Assembly (NCBI GenBank): GCA_028023455.1
Contig: JAQFVV010000228.1
Coordinates: 1,569,591-1,633,590, forward strand
Reading direction: 5' to 3'
Origin: Epiperipatus broadwayi
Taxonomy: Eukaryota > Onychophora > Udeonychophora > Euonychophora > Peripatidae
Length of the DNA: 64,000 nt
Positions within the stretch are counted from its first letter, which is position 1, and the number at the start of each line of letters is the position of its first letter. A program made the position numbers and the translations under genes. Below, in pieces: positions 23,445-35,537 of this stretch. Under the pieces are notes generated by a model, which was not told the DNA's origin, searched no databases, and saw only the letters and a list, made by a program, of their open reading frames with translations.

Positions 23445-26140
23445 CAGCCACACTCAAGCTTTTTCTTTCCTGAGCTATATACATTTGTGTGCTTTATCAA
23501 GCGGGCTGCAACATGCTATATAAGCGATCGACAATCAATTGGTGTCACATGAAAAAATGTCTGACTTCTTAATTCATGCATGCCACAGGTTGTAGATCAC
23601 TTTACTATATCTTAGAATTAACATATTAATAAAACGCAAACATTTTTATTTGATATAAACATTTATTTAAATATCAATATGATTTTTGATATTGAGATAA
23701 ACTTTTAACAACTTTAGATAAATCTGGTTTATAAATGCTACATGCTACTCTTAATATATCAACAAGATGTGAATCAGTAAGTCTGCTTCTATATACATTC
23801 TTCACGTATTTCATTTTCGAATAAGATGATTCACAAAGATATATTGATGTAAACAATGTGAGCAAAATTTGTGCACACGTTTTAACAGTTTTATATTTTT
23901 CAGGTACTAATATCCAAAATTCCATATACTCCTTTCCCTCACTTTTTTCTTTTAAAATGCCTTCCAAATTTGTGTCATTTTTAAATTCAACAAATTCGTT
24001 AAACAGCTTAACCCAATCATGTCCAAATGCAGCTAATGAGTAATAGTTGCTATTTCTAAATGGCAGGGATTTTCTATAAGTAAGAGACAATTCTTAATAT
24101 TTCTTAAATCTTGAAATCTATTTTTAAATTCTTTCAATAAGGTAGCTAAATAATTTGAAATAATTATATAGGTTTCTGAAGAAATGTCAATACCATCTTG
24201 CTTAGCATTTGTCAATGTTGGGAAATGGTATAGTATTTGGTTTTGGTAATAAATATTTAGTTTTTCTTCAAATGCAAATACTTTATTTGCCATTTGTGAA
24301 ATAATTTTATTTTCGCTTTGCAAACTAATATTAAAATCACAAAGTTTTTCTGTGATATCATGTAAAAAAACTAAAAGATATGACTATCCATCACTTTATT
24401 ATTTTCATGTAAAAATAAAACAATTTCATGACATAATAAAAAAAAACGATCCAAAACTTTACCTCTGCTTAGCCATCGCACTGAAAAATGCAAAAGAACA
24501 TCACCATAATTACGATTTATTTCTTCCAAAAGATTTTTAAATTTTCTGTGGTTCAATTCTCAGGCTCGAATATAATTCACAATGTTTATGATGGTTTTCA
24601 TCACAGCAGTCTACTTCTTTAATGGATATATATGCCCCCAAGTTTTCTTGTAAATTAAACAATGACATGGTGAGATTTGTTACATTGTATTTCTTTTTTA
24701 ATAGGGAAATAAATCCTTTTTCGAATCCAATCATTGAAGAACATCCATCAGTGCACATGGAAATTAATTTTTTTATTTCAATATTATTATTCTTCAGAAA
24801 AGTACAAATACTATTGAGAAAATCACTATCTCCAGTTTGATCCTTCATAGGAAGAAATTTCAAAAAATCTTTATAAATTGAATTCTTGTTCTGTACAGGA
24901 TCTGATGAAAATAGCATATTGTGATGTTGCTGAAATGTCAGTACTAGAATCAACAGCTAATCTAAAATATTTGCAGTTTTTCAAATCTATTATAATATCA
25001 AAAATATGTTTTGCAATATCTTCAATACGTCTAATCTGTTAGTTGTATATTTCTTAATCTGTAATAATATTTGATTTTTATTATTAAATTTATCAAATAA
25101 TATATTCAAAGCATTTATGAAACATTCTTTCACAACTTCAGCATCTATAAACAGCTTCATACTTTTTCCAAGTATATAGCAAATTTCATATGATGCTCGT
25201 ATCACCGCTGTTTCTTGTGAGATTTCTACTGACATAACATTTTGTTGTTGTTGCAATGATTTCTTGAAGAAAGCTAATTTTTCACTTCTTATTAAAGACC
25301 CATGAGCAAAAGTGTCATTAAATAATTTATGTTTCATGAAATAATAATGAACAATGTTATATTTTTTTAATGTAATACTTTTCTCAATAAATCAAACATA
25401 TTGCTGAACCTTTGTTATTTAACATAACAAAATATTCCTCTTCCCAGTTGTCTTGAAATATTCTATTTTCATCCGATGATTTTGGTTTGTTGCTTGAAGA
25501 TATCATTATGATGTTTAAATTATAGTTTGATATAAAATATTATGCAACTGTTTCTATTTATAATTGATGATAATAATCTAATGCATTTCACTGAATTCCT
25601 TATCAATATGTTTTAGTGTAAAAGTAAATATTTTTGACTAAAATCTGAAAAACAAGTGGGTAAAAAAAAAAATTTAGCAAATTATGTTTTTGTTTCCAAA
25701 TTCAAAACATAGAAATACAACTGTCAAAGTCATGGATTGGTGCTCCCTTGCAGAGAAAAGAAAAAACAAACAATCAGAAGCTTGAAAAGATGGATTTATT
25801 TCATTGTTATAACATTAAATTTAAATATTATTGATTTTTTACTTGAAATAAAAAAAATACTGAAGGTTCTAAAATCAGCAAAATAATACTAAAGATAGTG
25901 GGTTGAGAGTGAGTACAAGCCATATATGAAGATATTTAGACACTTTTGGTGTAGAAAGCAGTTTTTTCAGATTTGTTAAATTTACAAAAATAACTGATAA
26001 CATTACTAGTGCATCAATAAAGTAAATCAATTGCACATGATTATTTATTAATTAAGAAAAGTATTGTCACATCTGTTAACCATCAGTCTAATGTTGTGCT
26101 GCACATAAAAGCTTGGTGGGCTGCAGGTTGAGTATGGCTG
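23445..26140 (-). mobile_element. Near full-length defective hAT transposon
   Basis: A 2,696-bp element. Its left terminus is cagccacactcaagc (23445 on) and its right terminus, reverse-complemented, is cagccatactcaacc (ending 26140). It is bordered by an 8-bp target duplication differing at one base: ctctaaaa at 23437-23444 and ctctagaa at 26141-26148. Length, terminal form and duplication length are all those of an autonomous hAT. The interior holds a broken transposase on the minus strand. The target duplication is nearly intact although the gene is not, so decay has been moderate. Confidence 0.88.
23674..25506 (-). pseudogene. Broken hAT transposase (ZBED5/GTF2IRD2-like group)
   Basis: The N-terminal end is near 25506 (MISSSNKPKSSDENRIFQD), followed by NWEEEYFVMLNNKGSAICL, an in-frame stop, then the open frame from 25337 (MKHKLFNDTFAHG). 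The catalytic-domain signature AVDSSTDIS lies at about 24929-24957 and CTDGCSSMIG at about 24728-24757. RWLSRGKVLDRF lies at about 24445-24480. The C-terminal dimerisation region includes SSYSKMKYVKNVYRSRLTD at about 23785-23845. These appear in order but in three reading frames separated by stops and frameshifts, so no functional transposase is made. This transposase group includes domesticated vertebrate relatives and the SPIN elements. Several short frames on this strand are its surviving pieces. Confidence 0.85.
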
Positions 26141-26297
26141 CTCTAGAAGAACAATAGCCTGGGATAATTTTTTAAGAAGTGCTAAAATTAAAAAAAGGTC
26201 TTTTTTTGGTTTTATTAGACACATTAATATTTTATTCTTTCACTTTGTATTATGTATGTCTTGAAAATCAACTTAAGATTATTTAAAACAAAATACA

Positions 26298-26812
26298 TGG
26301 GTGAGAAACATTTCTAGAAGAGATGATAAAAAATGAATAATTGAAATCTTAAATTGAACCCCACGAGATTTTAAAAATCTAGAGACATGTGAAGTGACTA
26401 GATGAAATAAGAAAATTTACTAGTTATATTTTTATATTGGACTATTTCCATCATCTAATACATGCATTGAATGCCACTGGCAAGGCCACATGAAGAAGAG
26501 GGGGGACTAATACTTCTCAAAACATTGTGCACATACTAACCTGTTTGATATGATATTATTAACAGTTGTATTTGGAATATTTAAATAAAGTTAAATTTTT
26601 CTAAAGACATTCAAATACATATATTAGATGATTGAAATAGTCCAATATAAAAATACAACTAGAACATCATCATCACAAACCTTCAAGAAAAAAAAGTTTA
26701 CTAATGTCACTGGAAGAAGAGAGGTTAGAAATTGCAGAGTAGGATTCATTTTGGAGAGACCATCCAGCAGTAAATCGATAATTATTGAAAATGAAGATGA
26801 GAACTTTTCCTA
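26298..26812 (+). pseudogene. RTE LINE 3' fragment, split by a MITE
   Basis: The pieces 26298-26419 and about 26662-26812 match the 3' coding end of the RTE copies at 32.1-32.4 kb and 58.2-58.4 kb. Shared text includes ctagaagagatgataa, then attgaaatcttaaa, and later ggagagaccatc and aaatcgataat. Between the halves lies a separate inverted-repeat element at 26423-26659. Only the last part of the RT polyprotein remains and it is full of stops. Confidence 0.75.
26423..26659. mobile_element. MITE with about 40-bp terminal inverted repeats
   Basis: The termini gttatatttttatattgg (left) and ccaatataaaaatacaac (right) are part of a near-perfect inverted repeat of about 40 bp ending in catctaata/tattagatg. 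It is bounded by TA on both sides within ctag, consistent with a TA target duplication of the Tc1/mariner type. It inserted into an RTE fragment, which dates it as younger than that fragment. A second partial copy is at 59845-59898. Confidence 0.75.
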
Positions 26813-26819
26813 ATATTTT

Positions 26820-28092
26820 TTAATAACAAATTAAACATTCTTGACAATTCATTTTAACTTTTGCACTTAAAATGTGAGGTTCTCCAATACTTCTACATCG
26901 ATAAACAATGGAGAAGAGTATATTATACAGACTTGTTAATTGCCAAATAGTGAGAACTCACTGTTTCACTTTAGATAATAATAATTGTAAGCAACCAATA
27001 TCGAATAATTAGTTGGATTAGTTACAAGTAAAATATCTGGGAGAAAAAAATCCATAACTTAATTGAAATCTAAAAAAAATTTTCAAGTTTATCTGACCAA
27101 GATTTGAATTCAAATTGTGTCTATGTCAAGAGGATGTGCTATCATTGCACCAGAAGCCACTTAGACATACAAATATGGTCAACCGTATATTTAAATTTTG
27201 TTTAAAATCTATTAAAATCTTGCTCCAAATATGTAATTAAATAGTGATCAAATACAATTATAAATATTTTAATTAAAGCAAAAAAACTATAAGAACTTTG
27301 AAAGACAATGGTAAAACAATTGGTTGCTTTGTAAGGAATTCAAAGCAAATGTATTCAAGGCAATTTTGAATACAGTAATATTATCTAATAAAAAATAGTT
27401 TGAATAAATAAAGCACTTTCAAAGTATCTGTGATTTTATATTTGATCTCAAAAAAAATATTGGAAAAAAAATAGCACAAATTGTGCATCAACTATATGAC
27501 AATCAGTAATTTGTGAATCATCTATAAAATATTTTTAAGTTTTAAATGTATATGGGTTTTAATATATGCAATCAAATGTATGATTTGCTTTAAAAATTTT
27601 ATTGACTAAGATAATTATATGGACAACTTGTGAAAATATTTATTAAATTAAACTTCATTAAAAGATATTATGAGTAATGATAACAAATAAATGTTAATTC
27701 CTTATTTTTATTATCAGTAGAAATAATATTTTACAAAAAAAATATGGGGAGGGGGATATACTGTTTAATATTTCATCAAAACTATCTTATTAATTTAAAA
27801 AATGTTAATGAAGTACATTGGTTTTGTTGAAATTTTTATTCTGATAAAGTAGAATCATTTTTGATAACATTCCCAGTGTTTAAAAATAACATTTAAGTTA
27901 TAATTCTCAAGTATAAAATGAACTGATTATTTTCAAGAAGTTCAAAAATTAATAGATAAATCATAATTTTAGGTGATACATGAAATAAAAACTAAGACTT
28001 AATGATTCTAGAAATCAAAAATATGATAAATTTGAATTTTAACATATTAATGATTATTTTTAAAAACATCAAAATTGTATCAATACATCAAT
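26820..28092. other. Gene-free AT-rich DNA with a tRNA-like SINE head (-) at about 27117-27180
   Basis: On the minus strand at about 27117-27180 the text reads tggcttctggtgcaatgata, then a cttgacat anticodon-loop-like piece, then tttgaattcaaatc, resembling A box, anticodon arm and B box of a tRNA-derived SINE head. Stems are poorly paired, so it is not a functional tRNA. The rest of the interval shows nothing recognisable. Confidence 0.35.
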
Positions 28093-28105
28093 AAAATTAC
28101 TTAAA

Positions 28106-28189
28106 GTGGCCTTGTGGTTAGCGTAACTGCCTTCCAAGCAGTTGGCTCGGGTTCGCTTCCCGGTCAACGATTTAACATATGAAAAAAAA
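28106..28189 (+). repeat. Retroposed tRNA-Gly(TCC)-like sequence / minimal SINE
   Basis: It has an anticodon arm with five perfect pairs (actgc/gcagt) around loop cttccaa, anticodon TCC, a D-arm-like ggccttgtggttagcgt and a T arm tcggg-ttcgctt-cccgg. The acceptor stem does not pair and no CCA is present, so it is not a functional tRNA gene. It ends in an A-run and is flanked by the perfect 13-bp direct repeat aaaattacttaaa at 28093-28105 and 28190-28202. This is the signature of LINE-driven retroposition. It is either a tRNA retropseudogene or a very short SINE. Confidence 0.8.
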
Positions 28190-28202
28190 AAAATTACTTA
28201 AA

Positions 28203-29510
28203 ACAGCTCAAAACTAGTAAGCAAAAATATAAAAAAAAAATTAGCTTTGTTTTTAAAATGCATTTTTTGCATGTTTTGTTTTTTTTTGTCTAACATACAC
28301 AAAAAAATATAAAACATTAAGCAACAACAAAAAAAAAAGCAATATTCTTATGTTCATATAAAGTCAGGCTTTCAATATAATTTATTATCTGAAAAACTTG
28401 AAAGATAACTAATATTTATATGTATTCTTAATATTTTTATATTAGGAGAGAGCAAAATAATTTCTTCCCAGCTCCAAAATGGTTTTGACTAATTCTGAAT
28501 ATCAATTATTATATACGTTTCTTTGTAAAAAAAAAAAAAAAAACTGTTCAGCTTAACCATCATTATTTTGTTTTTAGAATTATTTTAAATGAATATTCTA
28601 TTTAAATAAATCAATGCTGTACAATATTAACAAATATAATAGGAATTAAATATAAATTAATTACTTTAATTAATGATAAAAAATAGTTATAAAATAAAGT
28701 AAAATGAATTAAGTAAAATGGGGAAGGAATAATGAGATTTAAAAAAAAAAAAAGACAAATTTGTTCAACCAATAAAAAAATTAGGTTACATAATTAATTA
28801 CGAGTGTGAATATAATTCTTATTTCAAAAAATAAATAGAATAAAAACATATACATACACCTAAGCTGGTTAATATATAGCAAGTATGCAATCGCACAAAG
28901 TTTTTGAATGGATTCCAAAATTTAACAAATATCCTACACAGTATCACAAAGAAAAAACAGAAAGAAAAAAAATTAAGATATTTTTAAAAAAGTTTTATAA
29001 AAAAAGATATATGGCATTAAATACTAAGTATAAACTATAAAAATGTTTTAAGCATGAATTTTTGTTATGCTGTTATTTTAATTTTAAATTACTACTTTTG
29101 TTCAATTACAATAAAATAGGAATTGAATTAAACCAGAAACTTCTTTGATTTAAAATACAAGAAGGAGCCCAAATATAACAGGAATGGTTTGCACACCTAT
29201 TGTAGTATATACTTTTGCTGTTAAATACTTCTTGCATGAATTTTTCTGTATCAATCTGCCAAATGACATCATCATGTGAAACCATGGGCCCATGAAGCAC
29301 ATTTTTTTTATTAAGTATGTTTCACATATTTGTCTTTTTTTTTTTATAATGGCTGAAATTTTTGAACAATGTAAAATTCTGTTTTCTTTTACAGAAAGTG
29401 GCAAGGAAAAAAATTGTAATGCTTGAAACAAATTATAAGAAAGCTAACCTTATAAAAACATAAGTTTATGAATGGCTTAATTAAAATATTATAATATTAA
29501 ATTTACCACA
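28203..29510. other. AT-rich non-coding DNA
   Basis: No gene supported. Several A-runs of 12-16 are present (for example about 28530-28546). Overlapping minus-strand frames at 29106-29431 are not recognised and are probably incidental. Confidence 0.4.
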
Positions 29511-29515
29511 TCCCT

Positions 29516-29965
29516 AAAAATCATCGCAAGTGAAGTCCAAAGTCAAAACAATGCATTTTTTTTTAGTGCAAATGGCATTTTGCTTTCAAATTTAGTTTGT
29601 AACAATCAGGCATTTTATCTGCAAGTTCTGAAACATTTACATGATGTGATAAAATGTAAACATCCAATTTTGTGACAAAGAAAACAGTGCAAGCTCCATT
29701 CCAAAAAGAGTCATCTCTTGAAGTTTTGAGTGTGAAACACTTTTTAATTACCCAGCTTATCTATCATCCATATTCACTCAATATCACTTTGAACAATTTT
29801 TTTTTAAATCTTTTAAATGAAAAAATGTCTCTTTTTTTTTTTTACAGATTTAGAATTGTTGGGGAAAATGACAAAGGCATTAAAACACATCACTTTGCAA
29901 ATGATTCTGGATTACTTTGAAAAGTGACAAACAGGTTTAGATCAGTGCATTGCATTCTAAAGTGA
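29516..29965 (+). pseudogene. Dead mariner-type transposase, C-terminal half
   Basis: Three-frame reading of the plus strand reproduces the order of a mariner transposase. KSKVKTMHFF is near 29535-29565. NNQAFYLQVLKHLHDVIK with KHPILW is near 29600-29680. Then come VKHFLITQ and HPYSLNITLNNFFL near 29730-29810, FRIVGENDKGIKTHHF near 29848-29900 and QTGLDQCIA near 29928-29955. The positions where mariner has its catalytic aspartates (LHHDNA and YSPDLAPCD-like blocks) are replaced and frames are broken. The N-terminal half and the terminal repeats were not identified. Confidence 0.62.
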
Positions 29966-30131
29966 TTCAATTTTAAATTTTGAGTTAAAATAATTGCAAA
30001 AAATATCTGAATACTAAAAAATTAAAAATAATATATAAATATTTTATAATAAATGCTTTTATTTACTGTGAGAATATCAAAAACTTAAAAAATACTATTT
30101 ATAAAAAATATAAGTATTTTTATTTACTATG

Positions 30132-30328
30132 GACAAAAAGCCAAAAAATAATTGTTTCTTCAACTACAAGTGAGGTTTTTATATTTAACTTGAAATAAAA
30201 GCATGGGTGTTCAGAAATTAATCAATTCAATCACTTAATTTGTGAACATCCCATGCTTTTATTTCAAGTTAAATATAAAATTACCAATTGTGGCTGAAAA
30301 AACAATTATTTTTTTGGCTTTTTAGTCA
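30132..30328. repeat. Hairpin MITE with about 85-bp arms
   Basis: The left arm at about 30132-30220 and right arm at about 30245-30328 are inverted copies. Matching text includes gacaaaaagccaaaaaataa and atatttaacttgaaataaaa. The loop is about 25-30 bp. Non-coding foldback element. Confidence 0.85.
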
Positions 30329-30448
30329 TGATAAATATAAAATGTTTATCATAAAATACTATTGTTAAATCAGTTTTTGAAAAAGTATACAAAGATGCTG
30401 GAAATTTTATTATGCTTTTTTTTTTAGTTACTTAATAAAAAAATTGGT

Positions 30449-32394
30449 TTCAAGTATTAGTAGATTTTGAACATGATTCAGATTTGAATAAAATTAATAT
30501 GAAAATAACTGATACACTTTTAAAAACTGTAACAAAGATAGCTGGTAGAAAAAAGCAGCAATTGACCAATAAAATTTCTATTGAGACTATAGAATTTGTG
30601 AAAAAAAAAAAAAAGGAATATGAAAATATACAAAAATGATGCATTAAAAAGGAATGAATATCTTGAATTTTGTAAAATGGTGTGAAAAAGAGTTGATAAT
30701 GATATAAGAAAGTCTAATTGTGAACTAACAAGGAAAGCTATAGAAAAAAATAAAAGTCTCAAAAGTGTAAAATAACAATTTGGTATTTGTAGAAAATTTA
30801 TATCTGCAATAGAAAAAAAAGATGGAATTATTACTAAAAAGAGAGATGACATAATAAAATGGGTGGAAGAGTTCTGTCAAGAATTATATAGTAATAAAGA
30901 ACAAGTACTTTTACATCTATTATATCTACCAAATTGCCCAGAATTTTAAATGAAGAAGTGAGACATGCAATTAAATTTATGAAAAAGGGAAAAGCTCCAA
31001 GTAATGATGAAATTATAATTGATATATTAAAAGAAGAAGGTAAAGAAATAGAAAATTTTTTAACAAAGCTATATACCAAATGTCTAAATGATAAAAATGA
31101 ACCAAATGATTGGAAGAATGCAGTATTCATATTAATATTTTAAAAAAGGTGATAAAAAAAGATATTACAAATTACAGACCTATCAGCCTTTTATCAGTTT
31201 TATACAAAACTTTTATCAACTCATCTAAGGAGACCATTGGATTTCCACTAACCAAAAGAACAAGCTGGATTTAAAAGTTGTTTTAGTATAGTAGATCATA
31301 TCCAAGTATTGAGAGAAGCTATAGAAAGGACCAAAAGGCATTTGACTCTATAAATATTTCTTCAGTGATAAAGCATTGGATCATCAAGATGTAGACCCAG
31401 GATATTGTCATATTCTGAAAAATATTTATAAAAATGCAACAGCAACAATTAGATTACATAATGATACTAGGAAAGTCAACATTGAAAAGGGTGTAAGACA
31501 GGGTGAATCCATATCTCCAAAACTTTTAACAGCAGTGCTGGCAAGAAGTATTTTGTGGATTAAAATGGGAAGCTAAAGGAGTAAAAGTAAATGGAGTTTA
31601 TTTAAGCCATTTAGATTTGGCAGATGATGTACTTACTTTTGCAAATAATGCTTTAGAGTTTCAGGAAATGTTGCCGGAGTTATCAGTAGAAAGTAGGACT
31701 AAAGATAAATGTTAAAAAGACTAAAGTAATGTTCAATGGATTTTCTCAAAAGATGAAAATAAAGATTGATTATGATGAGTCAGAAGAAGTTAACAACTAC
31801 AAATATCTGATCACATTATTACTACAGATGGAAACATAATGGATGAAATTAATCACAGAATTAAACATGGTTGGAGTGCTTTTGGTAGAAATAACTTGAT
31901 ACTAAAAGGAAATTATGCCTATGTGTTTGAAAAGAAAGGTTTTTAATAAATATGTTTTACCAGTTCTTACTTATGGATCTGTGACTTGGACACTTAATAA
32001 AAGAGCACTACAGAGACTTCAGACCATTCAAAGAAGTATGGAGAGATGCATGTTAGTGGTAACAAGAAGAAATCAAAAATGCAATATATGCGTAAGAGAA
32101 CAAACAGGTGTTGCTGACCTGATTGAAAAAATTAAAAGATTAAAGTGGAGTTGGATTGGATATATTGCTAGAAGAGATGATAATAGATGAACAATTAAAA
32201 TCTTAAACTCAATTCCAAGAGATTGTAAAAGACTCAGAAAGAGACCACATTTGAGATAAACAGATGAAATAAAAAAGTGTGCAGAGGTGATGTGGAGAAG
32301 AGAAGCTAAAGATCAGAGAAAATGGATTGAACTTGGCAAGATCTTCATCCTGCAGTGGATTGGTAATGGTTGATGATGATGATAATGAATAAAA
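30449..32394 (+). pseudogene. 5'-truncated RTE-type LINE
   Basis: It lacks the endonuclease and begins in the linker (tagattttgaacatgattcag, matching the longer copy at about 56444). The open frame at 30934-31143 (RHAIKFMKKGKAPSNDEI) is the RT entry region. A frame-broken stretch follows, then IRLHNDTRKVNIEKGVRQGE and SISPKLL (RT motif B, about 31448-31530) and LADDVLTFANN (motif C, catalytic ADD, about 31615-31647). The frame at 31915-32190 is the C-terminal RTE domain (LTYGSVTWTLNKRALQRLQ, then KRLKWSWIGYIARRDD). It ends after a CTGCAGTGGATTGG-like tail and a short tgatgatgatgat microsatellite, as RTE elements commonly do. Stops and frameshifts make it inactive. Confidence 0.88.
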
Positions 32395-32399
32395 AAAAT

Positions 32400-33645
32400 T
32401 TCAAGCAAATGTAAGCATGTATTTGAATGCATTTTCTCTTAGGTTTTTTAAAGCAATTCCCTGTTTATCACTACTTTTATAATATACAAAAATAACACAA
32501 TTTTTATTGCAATATAGTATTTTAATTTCTGTGGTGCAAAAATTAAAGAAATATTTGTTAAAATATTGCATTTAATTTACATTAATACATTATGTTTAAT
32601 TTTTAAATATTTTGTATCTTATTGGATAATTACAGGTTTGTATTTAAGTGACTTTGTCCATTTCTAAAATTTTTCAAATCCACAAATAATTTTCATCTCA
32701 GGGGTTTGAAATATTGGCATCTCAAAAAATCCTTAAAGCTGTATTTTGTTTGTGTTATAATACTCATGTCATATAGAAAATAAATTTTATTGATAATCAA
32801 TTTAAAAAATTAATAATATAATTCTAATAAATTTGGAAATGTTTTGATTTATTTATGATATTCATATGCATGCATAATCAATATATATATATATACGAAT
32901 AGCAATGATAATTAAAAATTATCATGTTTTTAACATAATTAACTGATAATTGACATTAACATTTCTTGGTCTCTCACTATTTTTTCTTTTACTTTACTGC
33001 CTTCAGTTACTTAAGTTAGTACATATCCAGTCACTGTGAATTTTTTGTGTCATTAATCATTTCCCAACACTCACTATGCCAATAAAATTGAGAATCAAGA
33101 CGATTATATAACTAATTTTTTCAAAATTCCATTCCAAATTTTTTCTTTCTTTTTTTGTTTATTATTCTTAAGTATATGGACAGTAGTATGATAATAAAAT
33201 TTTTAATTAAATATATCAAAAATAGGCTTTTGTAAATAGTGTAGAGCTCTAAAATTTTCTCTAAATAAACTAACAAGTGGTCTCAAAATGAAAACCTTTA
33301 CAAATTAAAATGACAATTATAAACTAATAATAACAACAATAAACATTATAGCAAAAAGTCCTGAGATCAATTGCTACTGAAAAAAGCAAAAATGAAATTA
33401 ATTTTATTAAATAACAGAAATGTTATTCTCAATATAAGAACATTGGTGAACTTGATAATCACTTGAATTATTAGGCAATTGACCATAATTGTATTATATT
33501 TTTTTTTATTCTTCATCCTTATCTTTATTTTTGTTTCTCGTTTTTGGCATGACTACTTATGGTGATGATTTCTTATTCTTTGGCACCAAGAAATTAATTA
33601 AATATAAGATCTAAGATTTGCCAATGGATTACAAAATGCTGTATG
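32400..33645. other. AT-rich non-coding DNA
   Basis: Nothing recognisable beyond a short TA microsatellite near 32881-32894. Confidence 0.4.
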
Positions 33646-33653
33646 ATTTAAAT

Positions 33654-33838
33654 CAGTGGTTCTCAACCTTCCTAATGTTGTGACCCTTTAATACAGTTCC
33701 TTATGTTGTGGTGACACCCAAACTTAAAATTATTTTTCTTATTACTTCATAACTGTAATTTCCAATGGTCTTAGGCAACCCTTGTGAAAGGATATTCGAT
33801 CCTCAAAGGGGTCATGATCCACAGGTTGATAACCACTG
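33654..33838. mobile_element. SPIN-type hAT MITE
   Basis: A 185-bp element with termini cagtggttctcaacctt and, reverse-complemented at the right, cagtggttatcaacctg. The interior includes tgaccctttaatacagttcc, ttatgttgtggtgac, acttcataactgtaattt, atggtcttaggcaaccc and ctcaaaggggtcatgatcc. I recognise this as the SPIN (SPACE INVADERS) non-autonomous hAT consensus known from several tetrapods and a few invertebrates. It is flanked by an 8-bp duplication with one mismatch: atttaaat at 33646-33653 and acttaaat at 33839-33846. It has no coding capacity and would have needed a SPIN transposase in trans. Confidence 0.88.
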
Positions 33839-33846
33839 ACTTAAAT

Positions 33847-35470
33847 GAAGTTGTATGATAATATCAAATTCCAGATATTTTATATTTGAATAAAAATATT
33901 ATTTCATGAAAAAACAGAAACAAATTTATTCACTATACTATTTATTTTTTTATTTACAATTTTTAAATAAAATAAATTTAACAAAAAAAAATTTTGACAA
34001 TGGATGAGGAGTCACCTGAAATAAATTGAATAAATTGAGAGATAATTTAAATTACAATAAATAAAGAGGTGGATGGGGTGGTTTGTAAAAACAATGAAAA
34101 TGATGAAATTTAGCCTGGAAAAGATTAATTAAAATTGTATGATTTCAAGCAATGAAGACTTCCCAATTCTAAAAAACTACAATCCAAAAAATGAATAAAA
34201 TTGGTAAATATTAAGCAACAGTGCAATCAAATTCTATATTGGTTCAAGCATCCTTGGTTTAAAAAAAGTCTCCATTTAGAGCTATCTTTTATATCTATTC
34301 TGCTTATCAAAAAATATCAGTCAGATAGAAACTAGTTATAAAAGTCTGGTTGTATTGCCATTTGTTGTCCATAGATATTTATTCAGCATATATTAATTAA
34401 TATATGCTAAGGAGAAAATTAATAAATAATGACATGCATTATGTTTATGGCTAACTACTATACTATATGCAATTAATAAAATTTGTATATATAAAAGTTA
34501 AGTCTGAATGGCATGCAAATTGTTCATGAATACTTGAAATAATTTTATTTACCAAAAAGACTAGTTGGTACAATGATAATTGTATAAAAAAAATTTGTCA
34601 TTGTGTTTTTAATTGTGATTTGTGAATAATTGCAAAACATCAGAAGATTGTTCAGAATGTTAATATACTAATTTTTGAATACTTCCTGAAACAAACACTT
34701 GTGGCAATAAGTTTAAAGATAAATTTTGAATCTCAAGATACATAGAATAATAATCTAATGCTTAATTGCTTGGGGAGACAGAAACCATTGGTATATCAAA
34801 GTAAAAGATTAAAGACAATATTCTTTAATCAAATCAGTTTTGACTTCCTCATCTGCAAATCAATGTAACTCTTATATTTAACCCTCTCATCACTATTTAT
34901 CTAAATTATCACCTGATCTGCACATTTTTATATTTTGGGAAATCACTTATTGGTTTGTTCAGAGAAAATACCGAATAAATATATTCTTGTAAAAGCTTTT
35001 TGATATGTCTAATATTCTTATCACTATACTACTGACTGTGAATTTAATAATTATAGACATTCTGTGGTTTATTAATATTTTATTATGTATAGGCATGCAC
35101 TTTCATTCAAGTTTATCATTACAACAAATTTACCATAAATTTTTTATTAATAATTCCATTTTAAGACAAGCAGTTTTCCATTCAAGTGTCATTTACTGTA
35201 AGTTTAGTTAACCAAAAGATGCATGTAAATCCCAATGTTAGAGTGGTTTCTTTCTGTTTTTGCCTTTATCAATAACACTTGAGAATCAAAGTTAGAAAAA
35301 TGAAATTATGTATTAGCAACCATCTTTAATTTCATTTTACGTGTCAAGATAATATCTGAAATTTAAATCAATTTTTGTTTTAATGGTCAATGGTAATTAT
35401 TGAGTGCATAATTGCACTCCTTATAACCATGAATCCTAAAATTCATTGATAAAGGAAAAAGTCGGAAATT
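33847..35470. other. AT-rich non-coding DNA
   Basis: No gene seen. A short perfect palindrome agcatatattaattaatata-type lies at about 34385-34409. The frame at 35005-35211 is hydrophobic, AT-driven and unrecognised. Confidence 0.4.
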
Positions 35471-35537
35471 GGTCTGGGGATAGGTGATTTAAATACATCT
35501 GGTGATTACCAATTATTCAAGCATGAGACAGATGGTA

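Noticed and set aside
28106-28180. Functional tRNA-Gly gene
   Set aside because: The anticodon and T arms fold well but the acceptor stem does not pair, and the copy has an A-tail and target duplications, so it is a retrocopy.
34385-34409. Short perfect AT palindrome as a functional hairpin
   Set aside because: A 25-bp AT-only palindrome is expected by chance in DNA of this composition.
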